From Eimeria necatrix (lineage: Eukaryota > Apicomplexa > Conoidasida > Eucoccidiorida > Eimeriidae), in the NCBI RefSeq assembly GCF_000499385.1, contig NW_013654609.1:1-64000 (forward strand): a DNA stretch of 64,000 nucleotides, read 5' to 3'. This document shows positions 12,101 to 24,527 of the stretch, piece after piece; the first letter of the stretch is position 1, and each line of letters starts with the position of its first letter. Below the pieces are notes generated by a model, which saw only the letters and a program-made list of their open reading frames with translations, made no database searches and had not been told where the DNA came from. The translations under genes and the position numbers were made by a program.

Positions 12101-15100
12101 CCCTTCGGGCAGGGCGGCCCTGGAGGGATGCAGTTTGGGGGCCCATACGGAGCATCTCCTGCCTGGGGCAATTCCCCAGGTAGAGGGGGGCGAGATGACT
12201 GGAGGCAGCAGCAGCAGCAGCAGCAACAACAGCAGCAGCAGCATGCAAGGGACAGCCCTGTAAATTCAGCTGCTCCAGCGGCAGGCGCAGCAAATGAAGA
12301 AGCTGCTGTTGCCGCCGCACTGCCCCCAAAGGTGGAACACCTTCTCCAGGAGGCTGAAAACACCTACAGGTGAGCTTGCTGGCTACGGCAGCCCCAGTGT
12401 TCTTTTTGAATTCGAATTTCTTCATCTCATTCTCTCCCTTTGCCGGTCTTGATGCATGCTTTGTTTCCAGTAAATGATGTTCATTAAGGCTTGACCACGT
12501 ACCGCCTGTTCCCAACAATACGTATGCATGTATATATATATATGTATATATATATATGTATGTATATATATTTGTACTTGCACATCTGTGTGTATATATA
12601 TATGTGCTTTGGCAGTGGCCGTTTCTGTGCATGTTCTTATTTGCATGCATTGTGGCGGTGTGTTTGGGGCTTTCTGTGCTGCTCCTGCGGATTTGAATTG
12701 GTGTGCGGTGCAACAGGGCGTCTCGGGACTTTGTGTATCGTTTGCGCGTTCCGAAATTGGAGCTGTTGGCGTCTCTGTTGGATTTCAATGCTTTCGAGTC
12801 TGCCCAAGTTTTGCTGCTGCACTTCGCTGGAAAGCTGAGGCTGCTGCCCACAGTCAACTCTCGGGTGCACAAGAGCCTCGTTCAATACGTCAGGTCAGCT
12901 GCTGCTGCTGCTTTGGCTGTAACTGGCAGTTCTTTTCTCCACGCAGAAACTTCCTCACTTCCCTTTCTGTTTTCTCACTTTCACCCTTAATTATATTCTT
13001 TGGGTTTAGTCTAATGGGGCTTGTACAGGAAGTTTGCCCCTCTAACTCTCCGCAGGACAACTCTTTTCGGCTCTTTCCCACTCCCCCCTGTCTTGTGTCT
13101 CATGGACCTTTGGCCCTGTCTTTGCTGCTCTTGTATCGTATTTCTGGATCTTCTTTTACGGGCTTCTGGCTCTCTTAGAAATTTTGTGCTGTGGAGGCCG
13201 CCATGCTCAGTCCGCAGTTTATGGGCTTTTCCCTTTTATCGTCTTTTATGTAGATAGAAAGTACATCTTTTGCATCCCATGAAGACATGCATTTCGGGGC
13301 AGGAGGAGCAGCAGCAACTTCGCCTGTGGCGGTTTTGTCCTCAAGTTGCTGCGGGGAGGCTTGAGGCCTCGCCCTTTGTTGCAGAATCAAGTGCCTATTT
13401 GCTGCGTGCGAGTTGCTGTTCCTCTAGACTTAAAATTGGCCTTTTTGTCTTTTATTTGGCGTTTTTGTTCCTCTTTTTGGCTCTGAAGCCAAGCCCCAAT
13501 GCTGCATGCTGCAGATGGCCTCTTGTGTGTCCGCCGTGCTTGTGCCCTCAGCTGGCTAATTCGCCCCATATTAAAAGGGCCAGAGGCCTCCTTGCGGGAG
13601 ATGCTGGAGGCGCATGCAAAGGCCCGAGGGGCCCCGTCTGGGGACGCAGCATTTGGGGCCTACAAGGACCCCCTTGACGAGAAAGTACCTTCTGGAGAGG
13701 CCCTTGAAGCCCTGCGAAGGGCTGCAGCAGACGAAAACAACTTCAGCCCCGCCCGCCTCCCACGTGTGTGGCTAGGTCTGCTGCTGCCCTCGCTGTCTGC
13801 CCCTGCTCAGGCAGCAGCAAGAGCTGAAGCCGCAGCACCAACTGCAGCAGCAGCAGCAGCAGCAGAAGCAGGAGCAGCTGGGTTCAAGGCTCAGGGTCAG
13901 TTTCAGTGCACCTCATTTGACGATTTCTTCACCAAGGCAGTCCCGTTGCTTCGCGTGCTGCATGCGTCCCTGGCGTTTGCCCCCCGGCTTTTGCTGGGGG
14001 TGTTGGGCATCTGCAAGGAGTTTGCTGCTTCGGTAAAGGCTGGCAAGGTGCCCCAAGACTGGCGCTACGAACAGCTGGTGGGCAGGCCCTCTGCACAGGG
14101 GCATATTCATTGTGGTCCCACACCTGTTGAGGAGCAGCTGGGGGTCTGGAGAGCCCCCAGGGGCCTTATGGCGTACGGAGTGCTCTTAGCAGCAAGAGGT
14201 CTAGCAAAGAGGCATTTGGGGGGCTCGGGGGCTCTTTAGGCTGCCGCGCGCTGCCTCTGAAGGCGCTGCAGCGAGTGGCTCATGGCCTGTGGGGCCTCAG
14301 CACCATGGGTGGATACATGCATGCGCGCATGCATGCACACATGCATGAATGGATGCATGCATCATGGGAGTGTGGACTCGACGCTGTGCATGCACAGGCC
14401 GTCTTTATGGCGGAGACGATATTTCCGGCTGTTTCGCAAGTGCTTCATGGGGCCCCCACTATCAACGCGCTGCTGTGGTCAGCCCTTAAGGAGTTGCCGC
14501 CCCACAGGCGCTACCAAATATACGACAGAGTCATGCAGCTGTGGGAAAGCGAGCAGTGCCCCTTGGTACGAAATCAGCGACGCGTTAGCTGCTGACGCTG
14601 CTGTTGCTGCGGGTGCTGCCGCGGCTGCTGCCGAGTTGCTGCTTCCGCATAACTGCGAGTGTAGTGCTGCTGCAGCTGCTGATAGCAGCGCTCTTCTAGT
14701 AGTAGGACTCATAGGAGCACCAGCAGAAGCAGCGGAAGCAGGAATGGCAAATTTAGCCTCAAATAATAGGGAGAATACGCTGGAGCTGCGTGGCTACAGC
14801 TGCGCGTTTTGCTGCGTTCGAGAAGGGCTGGGAATAGCTGTTTCAGCTCGCCGCAGAGGCGCCTTTCTTCGGGCCGATGGCCCCTTCTGTTTTGCTGCTG
14901 CTGCTGCTGCTGCAGGCATTGAACTACGAAGTGGCTCGGCTAAAGCTGCGCAAGCTGCTGAAGCGTTTGACTTCTACGATATTTTCGACTAAGGCAAAGG
15001 ACAGCGACAAAAGCATTTTGGCAGAAATTGCGGCCCTTTCCCTCAGTGCCCCTCTGCCCTTGGCTGAGATCGCCATTACCCAGGGAGACTTATTTGACGA

Positions 15101-18100
15101 AAACATGGTCAGTCAGACGGCCCTGCAGCAGCTTTGCTTGCTGCAGCAGCGGCTGCAGCAAACGGGTGAAAGAGCCGCCACAACAGTAGCCGCTGCGCGG
15201 GCAGCCAGTTCAGCAGCCTCCACTGCAGCACGTGCTGTGTCTTTTCTGCTGCTGCCCCACCGTCCGCTGATTCTGTTGTTGCTGGTGTTGGTTCTCCTGT
15301 GCATTTCCGCGATACTTAGTCCCTTCGTGCTGCAGCATAACGCTTGCTGTTTGTTTATCGTTGCTGCTGGCGCTATTTGCTGCTGCTTTCGTCGCTCCGG
15401 TAGAGCATTGCAGCACCGACAGCTTTAGGGAGAGACAGGGCAGCAGGAATCTGGAGCGGCGTGCTGCTGCTGCGTGCTGCTGCTGTGTGCTGCTGCTGTG
15501 TGCTGCTGCGGGGCGCTGCTGCTGCTGTGGGCGGGCGCAGGTGCAAACCCTGACGGAGGCCACGCGCCGGGTCTCAGCTGTGGCAGCAGATGTGTTGGCC
15601 TCGCGTTTCATCCAGCGGCAGCTGCGGCGCCGAGACGGAGGCGGCGAGGGCGAGGGTTTGGGGGTTTCTCGGAAGCTGCTTAACAGGGCGGCCATGGCTG
15701 GCCGCTTCTTCAGGATGTGCGCAGAGCCCCTCAAAGCTGCTTTCTGCCGTCTCTTTGCCTTCTTCCCCCTGAATCCATTGTGTCTTTGCTGCTGTGTGCT
15801 GCTGCTACTGCGCACTGCTGCTGCTGCAGCTCGCCGGCCCCGCGGGCCAGGATGTAGCGAACTGCGTGGCCGTTTGGGGATTGTATTTGGTCTCTGCCTG
15901 TACTGCGTTTGTCACTCTGCCCGGTTGCCTGGTGCTTCATTTTGCCTCCCTGCTTTTGCCTCGCCTCGGGGTGCTTCTTCTAGTCTTCATTCCTGGTCTC
16001 TTCGTTTGCCTTCTGCCCCCCAAAACGCCTTTTGTGCTGCACATTGGTTTTCTGCCTTCCTTTCACCAGCTCGTCTTGCTTCCAGGGGTTTGCTGCTGCG
16101 TCTGTGTGGCTGCTGCCTCTGCTGCTGGCTGCATTGATGCGGCCTTTTGTCTCTCTGTTGCTGGTAATTGGCTGTAGCATTCCGTGTTGGCTATTCTGAG
16201 GCTGTCTGGCCACGGCTGGGCGGGCTGGGCCATTTCTGTTTTTGAACGAGTTGGAGTTCGAACTGCCTCTGTTGCTGCGCAGCCACAAAGACACCGACCT
16301 GCGACCCCTGCTGGTCTCCACAGTGACGCGCATGTGGTGCGAATTGCACGTGCGAGACGTGAAGCACTTTCGCAGCGGGCGGGAGGAGCTGGCTGAGGAG
16401 GGGGCCCCCATGGCGGTGGACGGGGAGGGGGCCCTTGGCGGCGGTCCCCAGGGGCCCCCCTCTGTCTCCGTCGTTATAGCTGGCAAAAACAGAGACTATC
16501 CACACCGCCTGGCGGGATTCATCAGAGACAAGGAATACGTAGAAAGGCTTCTGGAGCTCGTCGGCGGCTGCCCCAGACTCCCGGAGGCGGGGGCCCTAAC
16601 GGCAGACCAGATCTATGCACAGGTAAAGACTGACTCTAAGACTTCTCCTGCAGCGGCCCTGCAGCAGCAGCGAAGGGCCTGCTGCAGCAGCTTCAGCAGC
16701 GAGGCAGCCGCAACAGGCGGGCCCGTGTGGAGGCTGAGACAGCAGATCCCAGCGGGGTCTAGCAGGGCACTTGGATATAAACAAGAAGAGAAATACTCTG
16801 GGGGCCTCGGGGCCTGGGGTAGCTGTGCACGAAAGTTGCTTGCTGCATGCTTTGTGCATGCTCGCTGCATGCCTGATGCATTGCTGCTGCCTGCGTGCTG
16901 CATGCTTCCTGCATGCCTGCTGCATTGTTGCTGCCTGCTTGCTGCTGCTGGCTGCTGCTGCACCGCAGGCAGGGGGCCCCCTGCTGAAGGCGGAGGTGAT
17001 GCTGGCGAGCGGAGAGGAGGACTTGGCGGTGGATCTGCGGGCGCAGCAGCTGCTGTGCGAGGCCCTGGGGGACCCGCGGCTGCTGCTGCCGCTGCTGCTG
17101 ATTCCTGCGAAGGTTCGAGCTGAGGTGCTCTACGACTCGGAGTTCAGGCAGTCCATGATGGTGTTTGCTGCCACTGTAGACGATCTCCACAAGTACCACT
17201 TGCAGCTGCTCGAGTACCTCCGCCGCTCCTTTCCCAGAGAGGCTTACCAGGCTGTGCTGCCGCCCCCCAAGACTCTGTTTGCTTTTCTGTGCCCGGCGAT
17301 GGCCTGGAGCTTCCTCAGGCCTGCGCTCCCTGACTTTCTCAGGGCCAAGCCAGACCCCGGTAGCAGCAGCAGCGGCGCTGCCTGCAGCAGTACCAGCAGC
17401 AGCAAGAAGACGCCGCTGCCACAAGATGAATCGTCGCCGCAGACCCGCGCGGGCTCCCCTGCGTGCAACACTCCCCCAGCGAAAGAAGCAGCGGCAGCAA
17501 CGCCTGCTGCGCCTGCGGCAGCTGCTGCTGAAGATGAGGCTCAAAGCCCAGCAGCTGGCTGCAGCGCCTCTGCAGCAAGCTCTCTAGAACCTTCCTTCAC
17601 AGGTTTGTTTTTCCGTCGGCTTCCAGCAACACCGGCAGCACGAATGCCGCCACAAGCGGCAGCAGCAGCAGCAGCAGCAACTGCAGCAGTGGCAGCAGCT
17701 GTGGGGGAGGTGCTTGTGCGGGTATGCAGAGAACTGGGGAGAGTGCATGCTGCCGCTGCTGAAGCCTTCTGGGATCGACCCCCAGAAGTTGGATGGCCTG
17801 TCGGTGAAATTCGTGCTGCTGTTCTGGCGGCTGTCTCTAGAGGACATTCTGGTGCCCACGGAGCAGTACGAGGCCTCCATCAGCAAGCTGCAGAACGCTT
17901 TAAACGACGTAAACCCTAAACCCTAAACCCTAAACCCTAAACCCTAGTTGCTCGGCCGCAGGAGAGAAGGCCGACACCACGAATGCTAACTCGGTGTCCG
18001 GGGCCCCGAAGCCAACCACAGCTATTGCGCCTGCCAGCAGCATGTCGCAAATAGCTAGGGGAGCATGCAGGTATGGGGAGAGCTGGTGTGTAAGGGCTTT

Positions 18101-18884
18101 GGGTCTAGGGTTTGTTTGCTGGCGAGGTACAGACGCAGAAAGCAATTGAAGAGATAGAACGTTACCGTCGGAACATGGCCAGCAGCGGCAACAGCAGCAG
18201 CAGCAGCCGGGAGCCGACTGCAGCGATGGTAGCCGCAGGGGCAGTGGACTACAGCAGGAAGGAAGAAGAGGCCCTCAAGAAGAAACGGATAAGACTCAAA
18301 CAACACCGCAGGGCTCTTGAGCAAGAGTTCAACAGCCACAAGGCAAGGCAGGCGGCCGTGCGCGCGGCTCTGCAGGACGAAAGTCGCACGTGGCTGCTGC
18401 CAGCCAAGCAGCAGCAGCAGCAGCAAGCGCAGCAGGTGCTGCTGCATGCAGAGAGCTGTGACTCCGACGGGGCCTCTTCAGTGCTCACCATGAGCCGCCG
18501 CAGCAGCACCACCGAAGACAGCTTGGTGCTGCCTCGAGATACCCCCAAGCGGCTCTCAGGCGGCGGCAGCGAGGGTGTTGCTGCGCCCAAAACCGGCGTT
18601 GCTGCTGCAGCAGGAGCAGCAGCACCCCAAGCAGCAACACCAACAGCTGCAGGAGCAGCAGGCGGCTCCAAAAGGGGACCCTTCGCAATCCGTGCGATTA
18701 TCAAGTACATGTTGGCTCCTCGCGTCATTAACTCTGAAGCTGATGCGCTCTTCTGCGCTCACTTTGTTTGGCTGCTCGTCAGCCTCCGCCTTCCTCTCTT
18801 CAACTTTCTCGATTTCATGAACATTTGGACACGCATGCTTGTGCCTCTCATCAGGTAACTTTGCAGACGTAGTAGCAGCGCCAT

Positions 18885-18918
<34 letters not shown>

Positions 18919-21900
18919 CACCGCTGCCGCTGTTGCCGCCCCAGCAGCAAAGGTGCGGCTAGGGCGCTGGCCTGAGTAGCTGTTCAGCTTCCTGTGGGGC
19001 CCGCCTAGCGCCCAGCACCACAGCAAGGGAGCCCCACTGGAGGCTGCGGGGCCCCCACTGGCTGCTGCGGGGGGCCCCACTGGCGGCTGCGGGGGCCCCA
19101 TCGGTGGCTGCGTTAGTCTGGTGTGGCTTTTTGCCTTTCTGCAGGAGCAGTACTGAGCGGGAGGCGCAGATGCTGGGCCTGTTTGTTGCGGAGATTCTGT
19201 CCCCCTTGCGTCGTTGGCTACAAGACAAAGAGGCATTTGAGAAGGAGACTGAGGGCAACTGCTGCTTCGCGCTGACCTACAGATTCGCAGACAACAAGGC
19301 CAAGCACTGCCACCTCGTGAAGGGGGCCAGGAAGTGGGAGGCCCGAATACTGGACGGTCTGGTGCAGAGTAGGAGCAGCACTCTGGGCCAGCTGGGGCTG
19401 CAGCTGCGCTGCTGCGCTGCAGCAGTGCCTCGCGTTGCTGTTGCTTTTTAGATCTTTTTGCATCATTCCCGCGGAAACGTTCGAGTGCCCCAAAGCCTGC
19501 ACTAGTGTACTCGCCATCTCTGCCATTTCTTCTAAATGCTGCACGTTTGATCTCGCCAGTGGCTCTGCTGCTGCTGCGGACTTCTCTCTCTGTGCTGCTG
19601 TGTGGGCCTGTCTCGGCGGTGGGCGGCTAATAGGGGCTTCTTCTTTTTGGCCTTTGGCTGCCTCGAAGCCAGTGGCCTGGGCGAGCCGTTGCAGCTCCAT
19701 TTAGTGCCAGCTAGCTGCAAGTAAAAAGTGAAAAGCTGCGAAATTTCTCATGTGAGGCGCTGCTGCGTCGGGCGAGGCTGCGCAGGTTTGCCTCTGGCAG
19801 CAGCTGCTGCTTCATCTCCCAACGACTCGGGCTGGCTGGAGACGAAGGCCGCGGTGGTCTTTTTGTCGCGGTGTCACTACAGCTTTCCGCTAACTTACAG
19901 GCGTGGGGTGGAGCTCATGCGCCGCCTAGAAGAAGCTCTGACTGCAGCACAAGTCCGTGCCTTTTGCGTTTGCTGCTGCTGCTTCTGGTTCTGCCACTGA
20001 GTACATTATGTTGCAATAAAAGGTCCTGCGGAGGAAGCTGTAGCGGCGGCGCCTTGGAGGCTCGGTGACTACAGAGTTGCTAGACGACTGGCTAGCTGGC
20101 TAGCTAGCTAGACGGGCCGCTGCCTGGCGGTTCGTCTGTGCAGCTAGCTGGGTAGCTAGCTAGCCAGCTAGCTGCAGCTGCCAAGCTTTTGCTGCAGAGC
20201 AGTCAGGCCCTTTCCCTCTGCCGTTTGCGCGCGATGCGAGCAGGCGTGGAACTGGAAGGACGTTTCACTCTCGGCTGGCAGCATAATGAAGGTGCTGGCG
20301 AAGCACCAGCGGGAAGGGCGGTGGCTAGACCCTGTCCCTGCAGCAGCAGCAGCAGCAGCAGCGGCTGCAGCAGGGTCTGGTGCAGCAGCAGAAGAGAAGC
20401 CGAAAAGCAACGCGCTGTCGCAGCAGCAAACGACACCTGCGGGGAAGGATAAAGCTGCGGCGCTCCAGCAGCCAGGCGACAACAGCAGAGCCACAGAAAC
20501 CCCCAAGCTTCAGCAGGGCCATACTGCTGCAGCGTCGCCTTTCAGCGCGACAGCGTCAAGAGCAAAAAATGCCTTAACTGGGCTGGCTGGAGAGCCCCAG
20601 GCCAAACGGGTTAGCAGAAGGAGCAGACAAGGAAGCCAAGCGTGCTTGCTTAACTGCTGATTTTGTGCTAGATGCGTATCCGTTTGTATCTATGTCTATG
20701 TATATATATATATTAGATATACCTATATTCATATATCTATATCCATATGTATATCTATGTATCTCTAAATGTATCTATGCATATATATTAGATACATATA
20801 TCTATTTCTATATATACGTATATATGTATATCTATATATACGTATACCAGTATATCTAAATATACATACATATGCACATATATATAATATGTAGTTCTTC
20901 TCATTTAAGCGTGGAGCGCGCATTGCGGTATAGGCGTGGGCGAAGGGGTAAGTAAATAAGAGGGGGAAGAAGTAATTGTTGACTGATTCCACAGGCAGGC
21001 AGGCAGCCTTAAAGGGCTAATACAAACCCCAGCTGCCAAGTGTTGGCTGATGTTTTTGCAGGCCAAGACAGAAGCAGCAGCAGCACCACCAGGAGCCAGC
21101 ACTGCAAACCCACCAGTACAAGCAGCGCCTGCGGCATCAGACAGCTCTACGAGTAACAGCAGCACGAAAAACCCAGCTCGCCCTGCTGCTGCTGCCACCC
21201 CTGCTGCTGCTGCCACCTCTGCTGGAGCCGCACCTGCTGTATCAGCACCTGCTGCAGCAGCACCAGCTGCAGCGGCCGCACCTGCTGCACCAGCACCTCC
21301 TGCAGCACCTGCTGCTCTTCAGCCCCCAGCCGCCGCTCCTGCTGTTCCTCCTGCTGCAGCCCCCGTGCGAAGGAGCCCTCTTGGCCCTGAGGCTGTTTCT
21401 TTGATGAAGGCGAGGATGGCAGGGCTTGCTGGAGCTTCTCCTCCTTTGCCCAGCAGCGGCAGCACTAAGGGCAGCCGCAGCGGCAGCACAGTTGTAGGCT
21501 CGACGATGCAGGAGTCAGCAGGACAGCCTAGCAACAGCAGCAGCAGCAACCGGCAGAGTAGCAGCAGCAAACCCCCAAGCAACAGTGGAGCATCTCCGAG
21601 GCCCCTTCGTAATGCCGACTCTACTGCGTCTGGAGGACGTGGGGTCCCATTCGGCAGCTACGCATCTGCAAATAACAGCAGCAGCAGCAGCAGCAGCAGC
21701 AAGACAGAAGCTCAATCAGCACGTAGCCATCGTGACGGCGGAAGCACTTCTAAAAGCAGTGACTCCGCTAGCGGGCGTCAGCAGGACAGCAGCAGCCGAA
21801 ACAGCAGCAAAGCGGCTGCTTCTTCAGGGTCTGCAGCCACCGGCACGGCGGGGCCAAGCAGCAGCAGCAGCAACAGCAGCGGAAGAACGCATGCTGGTGA

Positions 21901-23072
21901 TGGCGGGCACGGGTCCAGGAACCGAAGTGGCGCCCCCAGCAGTAGCGTCAGAGATGGGGGTAGCAGCAGCAGACAGCAGCAGCATAGAGGCAGCAGTAGC
22001 AGCAGCAGCAATCGTGAAGGGGAGAGCACTGCATCCAGCAGCAGAAGCAACACCGCGAGGAGCAACCACAGCGGGAGCATGCGCAGCAGCAACAACAGCA
22101 GCAGCTCTTCTGGAGACCCAAGGCCCTCTTCTTCAAGCAGCAACAGCAGCAATAGCAGCAGCAGCAACAGCAGCAGCAGGGATAGCAATCGTACGCGCAC
22201 TCATAGTTCGTCCAGCTCCCGCAACAGTAGCAGCAGCAGCGGTGTGACGAAGCCTAGAGTGGCGCCCAAAGCACCCCCGCCCATTGTGGCTCCTCGTGGG
22301 GTCAGCAGCAAATCAGGTGTTTCTGCTGCTGCTCCTGTTGCCACGATGCCCTCTGGCTCTACTCACCAGGGCCCTCATTCTGCTGCACCTACTGCTGCCA
22401 AGAACAGCAGCAACAGCAGCAACAGCAGCAACAGCATCAGCGGCACTGACGCCTTCGGTCCAGGATCCTCGGCCCGGTCCCATGTACGTGCGTGTACCGC
22501 ATCGGGCCGAACTTGCTGCAGAGATCCTTGGTGCAGCAGCAGCAGCAGCAGCTGCTGCTGCTGCTGCTCCTAAGGGCCGTGCTTGCTGCGGCCTTACCTC
22601 CTACCGGTGTGGGGCCCCACAGTAGCTCGCTGCGGCTTGCGTGAGTGTTGCTTTGCAGGGAGGAGCTGAAGGGACTTCGGGGGGCTCTGCCTTCAGCAGC
22701 TGGCCCAACAAGAGAGAAGGAGATAGTGCAGAGGGAGACGAGGATAGGAAGCGACAGCGTACTGTGGACGCTGCGGAGGGTCACAGCAGCAGCAGCAGCA
22801 GCGGCAGCAGCAGCAGCAGCGGCAGCAGCAGCAGCAGCAGCAGGAGCTCGGGCTCACGCAACAAGATTAAGAAGCCACCAGTTCCTGCTCCTATGTCTGG
22901 GGGTGTTCCCGCCGTCCCCCCTTCTAATACAGCAGCAGCCGTGCCAGCAGGAGCTGCAGGTGCTGCTGCGTCAAGTGCAGCTGCTGCTGCATCTGCTGCA
23001 GACGGCAGCACGCCGCAGCCGCGCAATGCGCTGTTCGCGCAGCAAAGCGAACAGAGGCACAGCAGGAACTAG
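7243..23072 (+). CDS. THO2: THO complex subunit 2 (THO2/THOC2)-like protein, large multi-exon gene
   Basis: THO2 is the scaffold of the nuclear THO/TREX complex, which couples transcription to mRNP assembly and export. Conserved blocks occur in family order between Ala/Gln/Ser-rich inserts: VFARMFVHRLLSLEELYPYL (11687), a PKLELLASLLDF block (12751), LWSALKELPPHRRYQIYDR (14473), PLLKAEVMLASGEEDLAV followed by helices to PAMAWSFLRPALPDFL (16980-17340), VKFVLLFWRLSLEDILVP (17808), a Lys/Arg-rich coiled coil ending TWLLP (18110-18400), APRVINSEADALFCAHFVWL (18715) and SPLRRWLQDKEAFEKE (19200). The tail (21050-23072) is Ser-rich and ends HSRN-TAG. Exon 1 (7243-7584, donor GAGGTGAGT) starts at the first ATG of its frame. 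Phase-matched junctions include 9148/9742 (phase 1) and a 30-nt exon at 10674-10703 (phase 0). The gene is about 16 kb with roughly 25 exons. The protein is much longer than usual because of the inserts. Exon borders in the Ala-rich N-terminus and after 19.5 kb are uncertain. Confidence 0.78.
7616..7725. repeat. Direct duplication carrying a GTGTACGTACAC palindrome, in THO2 intron 1
   Basis: Two copies of about 47 bp lie 55 bp apart. Both begin TCGGGTGTACGTACACCGCA and continue with a GCGCCCGCGCGGGG core; they differ at only a few positions. The shared start contains the perfect palindrome GGTGTACGTACACC. The duplication lies inside the first intron, after the donor at 7585. Confidence 0.8.
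11262..11490. repeat. Intronic tandem repeat, about 46-49 bp units, preceded by a GCGCGGAAAC repeat
   Basis: Three imperfect units begin near 11343, 11391 and 11437. Each carries TTAGGGTGTATG or TTGGGTTGTATG, then AACACCTGTG or a variant, then TGCATGCAC. Just upstream (11262-11335) is a second degenerate repeat built from GCGCGGAAAC and CGTGCGCGGG units. All of it lies in the THO2 intron before the exon that starts near 11636. Confidence 0.65.
12529..12607. repeat. TA / TATATG microsatellite in THO2 intron
   Basis: Alternating TATATA runs are interrupted by TATGTA units. The tract sits between the exon that ends AENTYR (about 12370) and the exon that starts near 12715, so it is intronic. Confidence 0.85.
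14308..14372. repeat. CATGCATG microsatellite in THO2 intron
   Basis: Repeated ATGCATGC and GCGCATGC units fill the intron just before the exon encoding VFMAETIFPAVSQVL. A related GCTGCATGC-rich stretch occurs in a later intron at about 16838-16930. Confidence 0.75.
17909..17947 (+). repeat. Telomere-type AAACCCT array at an exon-intron junction of THO2
   Basis: Five units of AAACCCT follow the exon that ends NALND (last base 17908). The intron begins GTAAACCC, so the first repeat unit supplies bases +3 onward of the 5' splice site. Without splicing the frame would run NDVNPKP and stop. A downstream acceptor lies near 17961-17968. Confidence 0.85.
19029..19115. repeat. GGGGCCCCACTGGCGGCTGC tandem repeat in THO2 intron
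   Basis: Four imperfect units of about 22 bp, each with a GGGGCCCC core followed by ACTGG and GCTGCGG. They fill the intron before the acceptor TTTCTGCAG at 19143, which opens the exon encoding SSTEREAQMLG. Confidence 0.75.
20083..20172. repeat. AGCTAGC-rich tract in THO2 gene
   Basis: Dense GCTAGCTAGC and AGCTAGCTGG units. The same motif recurs at 23577-23610, 30360-30440, 30800-30885, 40634-40895, 48005-48075 and 52165-52215, so it is a dispersed family in this region. The position is intronic by the exon model. Confidence 0.75.
20696..20892. repeat. TATATC/TATGTA AT-rich microsatellite in THO2 intron
   Basis: Nearly 200 bp of TATATA, TATATC and GTATAT units with no coding potential. It lies between the exon that ends around 20650 and the Ser-rich exon that starts near 21060. 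Confidence 0.85.
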
Positions 23073-23720
23073 AAGGCTCATTGAAAGCAGCCGTAGCCGC
23101 TTGAGCTTCAAGTTGTTTTGCAGGTTATCTCATCTGTGCGCCCGAGACCCGGAGCGCCAGCTATGGGGGCTGGAGCCTGGCTGCACTTATGTTTTCTTTA
23201 TATGCACCTCTGCATGAGTACATTTAGGTATTACTTTATTCGCACGCATTGAAGCGATAGAATGAAGAGTGCCCACGTGTACGCATGCACCCGTAGATGC
23301 AGCGAGTAAAGAAGCTGACAGCAGCGAGAAAGAATAAAGTAGAGAGGCGGGACAGTGGAAACGCGCAGAGAGCAGGAAAGCACAAATGAGACAGTGTTTT
23401 GTTTTATTAGTATCTAGGCAAACAAGCGTTTTCTTTCCAGTGGCTCAGAGCTTCGGGTGCTTTCGCCAGCGAACACTCTGCTGCGCAGCAAGCGGCCACT
23501 CACCCCTTCACAGCGAAGACCGAAAGGGCACGTGTGAGGGTCCAGCGCTCTTTAAGGGCCCCACTGCCTAGGCACTCCAGCTCGGCTAGCTGTGGGGTCC
23601 AGCTCGGCTACCTGTGGGGCAGGGGAGGGCGCTGCTTGGGGAAAGACAGAAATAATTAAAGCCAGCAGCCTCGCTTTCTAGTTACTGCAGTGTGTACAGG
23701 TAGCAGCCACAATGGCTGCT
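23073..23720. other. Convergent intergenic region between THO2 and the coiled-coil gene
   Basis: About 650 bp between two converging stop codons. It contains a short duplicated CCAGCTCGGCTA motif near 23577-23610 and no believable ORF. It should hold both 3' untranslated regions. Confidence 0.6.
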
Positions 23721-24493
23721 TCATTCTACACTCCAGTCACCCAGGCGAAGCCAAAGAGCAGAGGCGGCAGCAGCCACTATTATCAGCACAACGCAGGTGC
23801 ACTCCATTGGGGCCCCCAGCCGTACGCAGCTGCAGCTGAGAGGCATAATCTTATGAGGGGCCTCGTCCTCGCGGGCAGCAGGAACTCTTTCACTGCCTAG
23901 GCAGCCGGACAAGGGTCGCAGAAGAAAGCTCAAGTTCTCTCTAAGCCACGACGACACAGGGGGGAGCCAGTTGCTCCAGGAAGCTGCAGTAAGGGGCCCC
24001 AGATGTGGCCCCACAGACTCTCTTTGAGTTGCTTCTGCGGGCTGCAGGCTGCTGCTTGGTGTTTTATCCTTTTGCTGCGTCTCCAGGTTCTTTCGCAGCC
24101 GCGAGACCTGCAGCAGGCTTGCTGAGCTGACGCCGTGAGCCCTGAGCTCGTCAAGCGAGATAGAGGACTTGGCCAGGATGCTTAGCAACTGCTGAAGCGC
24201 ATCTGTTGCCAGTGTTTCCTCCTCTGTGTCTTTGCGTGGGGCTTTGGCCTGAGGCCGCGCAGGGGCCGCTGCAGCACTCGCCGCCAGCTCCTCATAGAGA
24301 GACCTCCCTGTACTGGGCGCCTTCGCCTCTGGCCTGGCAGCAGCAGTAGCAGGGGCTTCTACTGCTGCTGGCCTACCCGACGCCGACGCCCCAGCGCTGC
24401 GGGCGCCCTCTGACTGGATAAAGCGCATCAAGTGCCACTCCCCGGGGCCTGATGGGGCTTGTGGGGTGAGGTCTGAGGAGAGTCGCGACAGCA

Positions 24494-24527
<34 letters not shown>

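Noticed and set aside
21778..22200. Minus-strand poly-Leu ORF with apparent membrane segments
   Set aside because: Antisense of the Ser-rich AGC tract of the THO2 tail; CTG read as Leu gives false hydrophobic segments.
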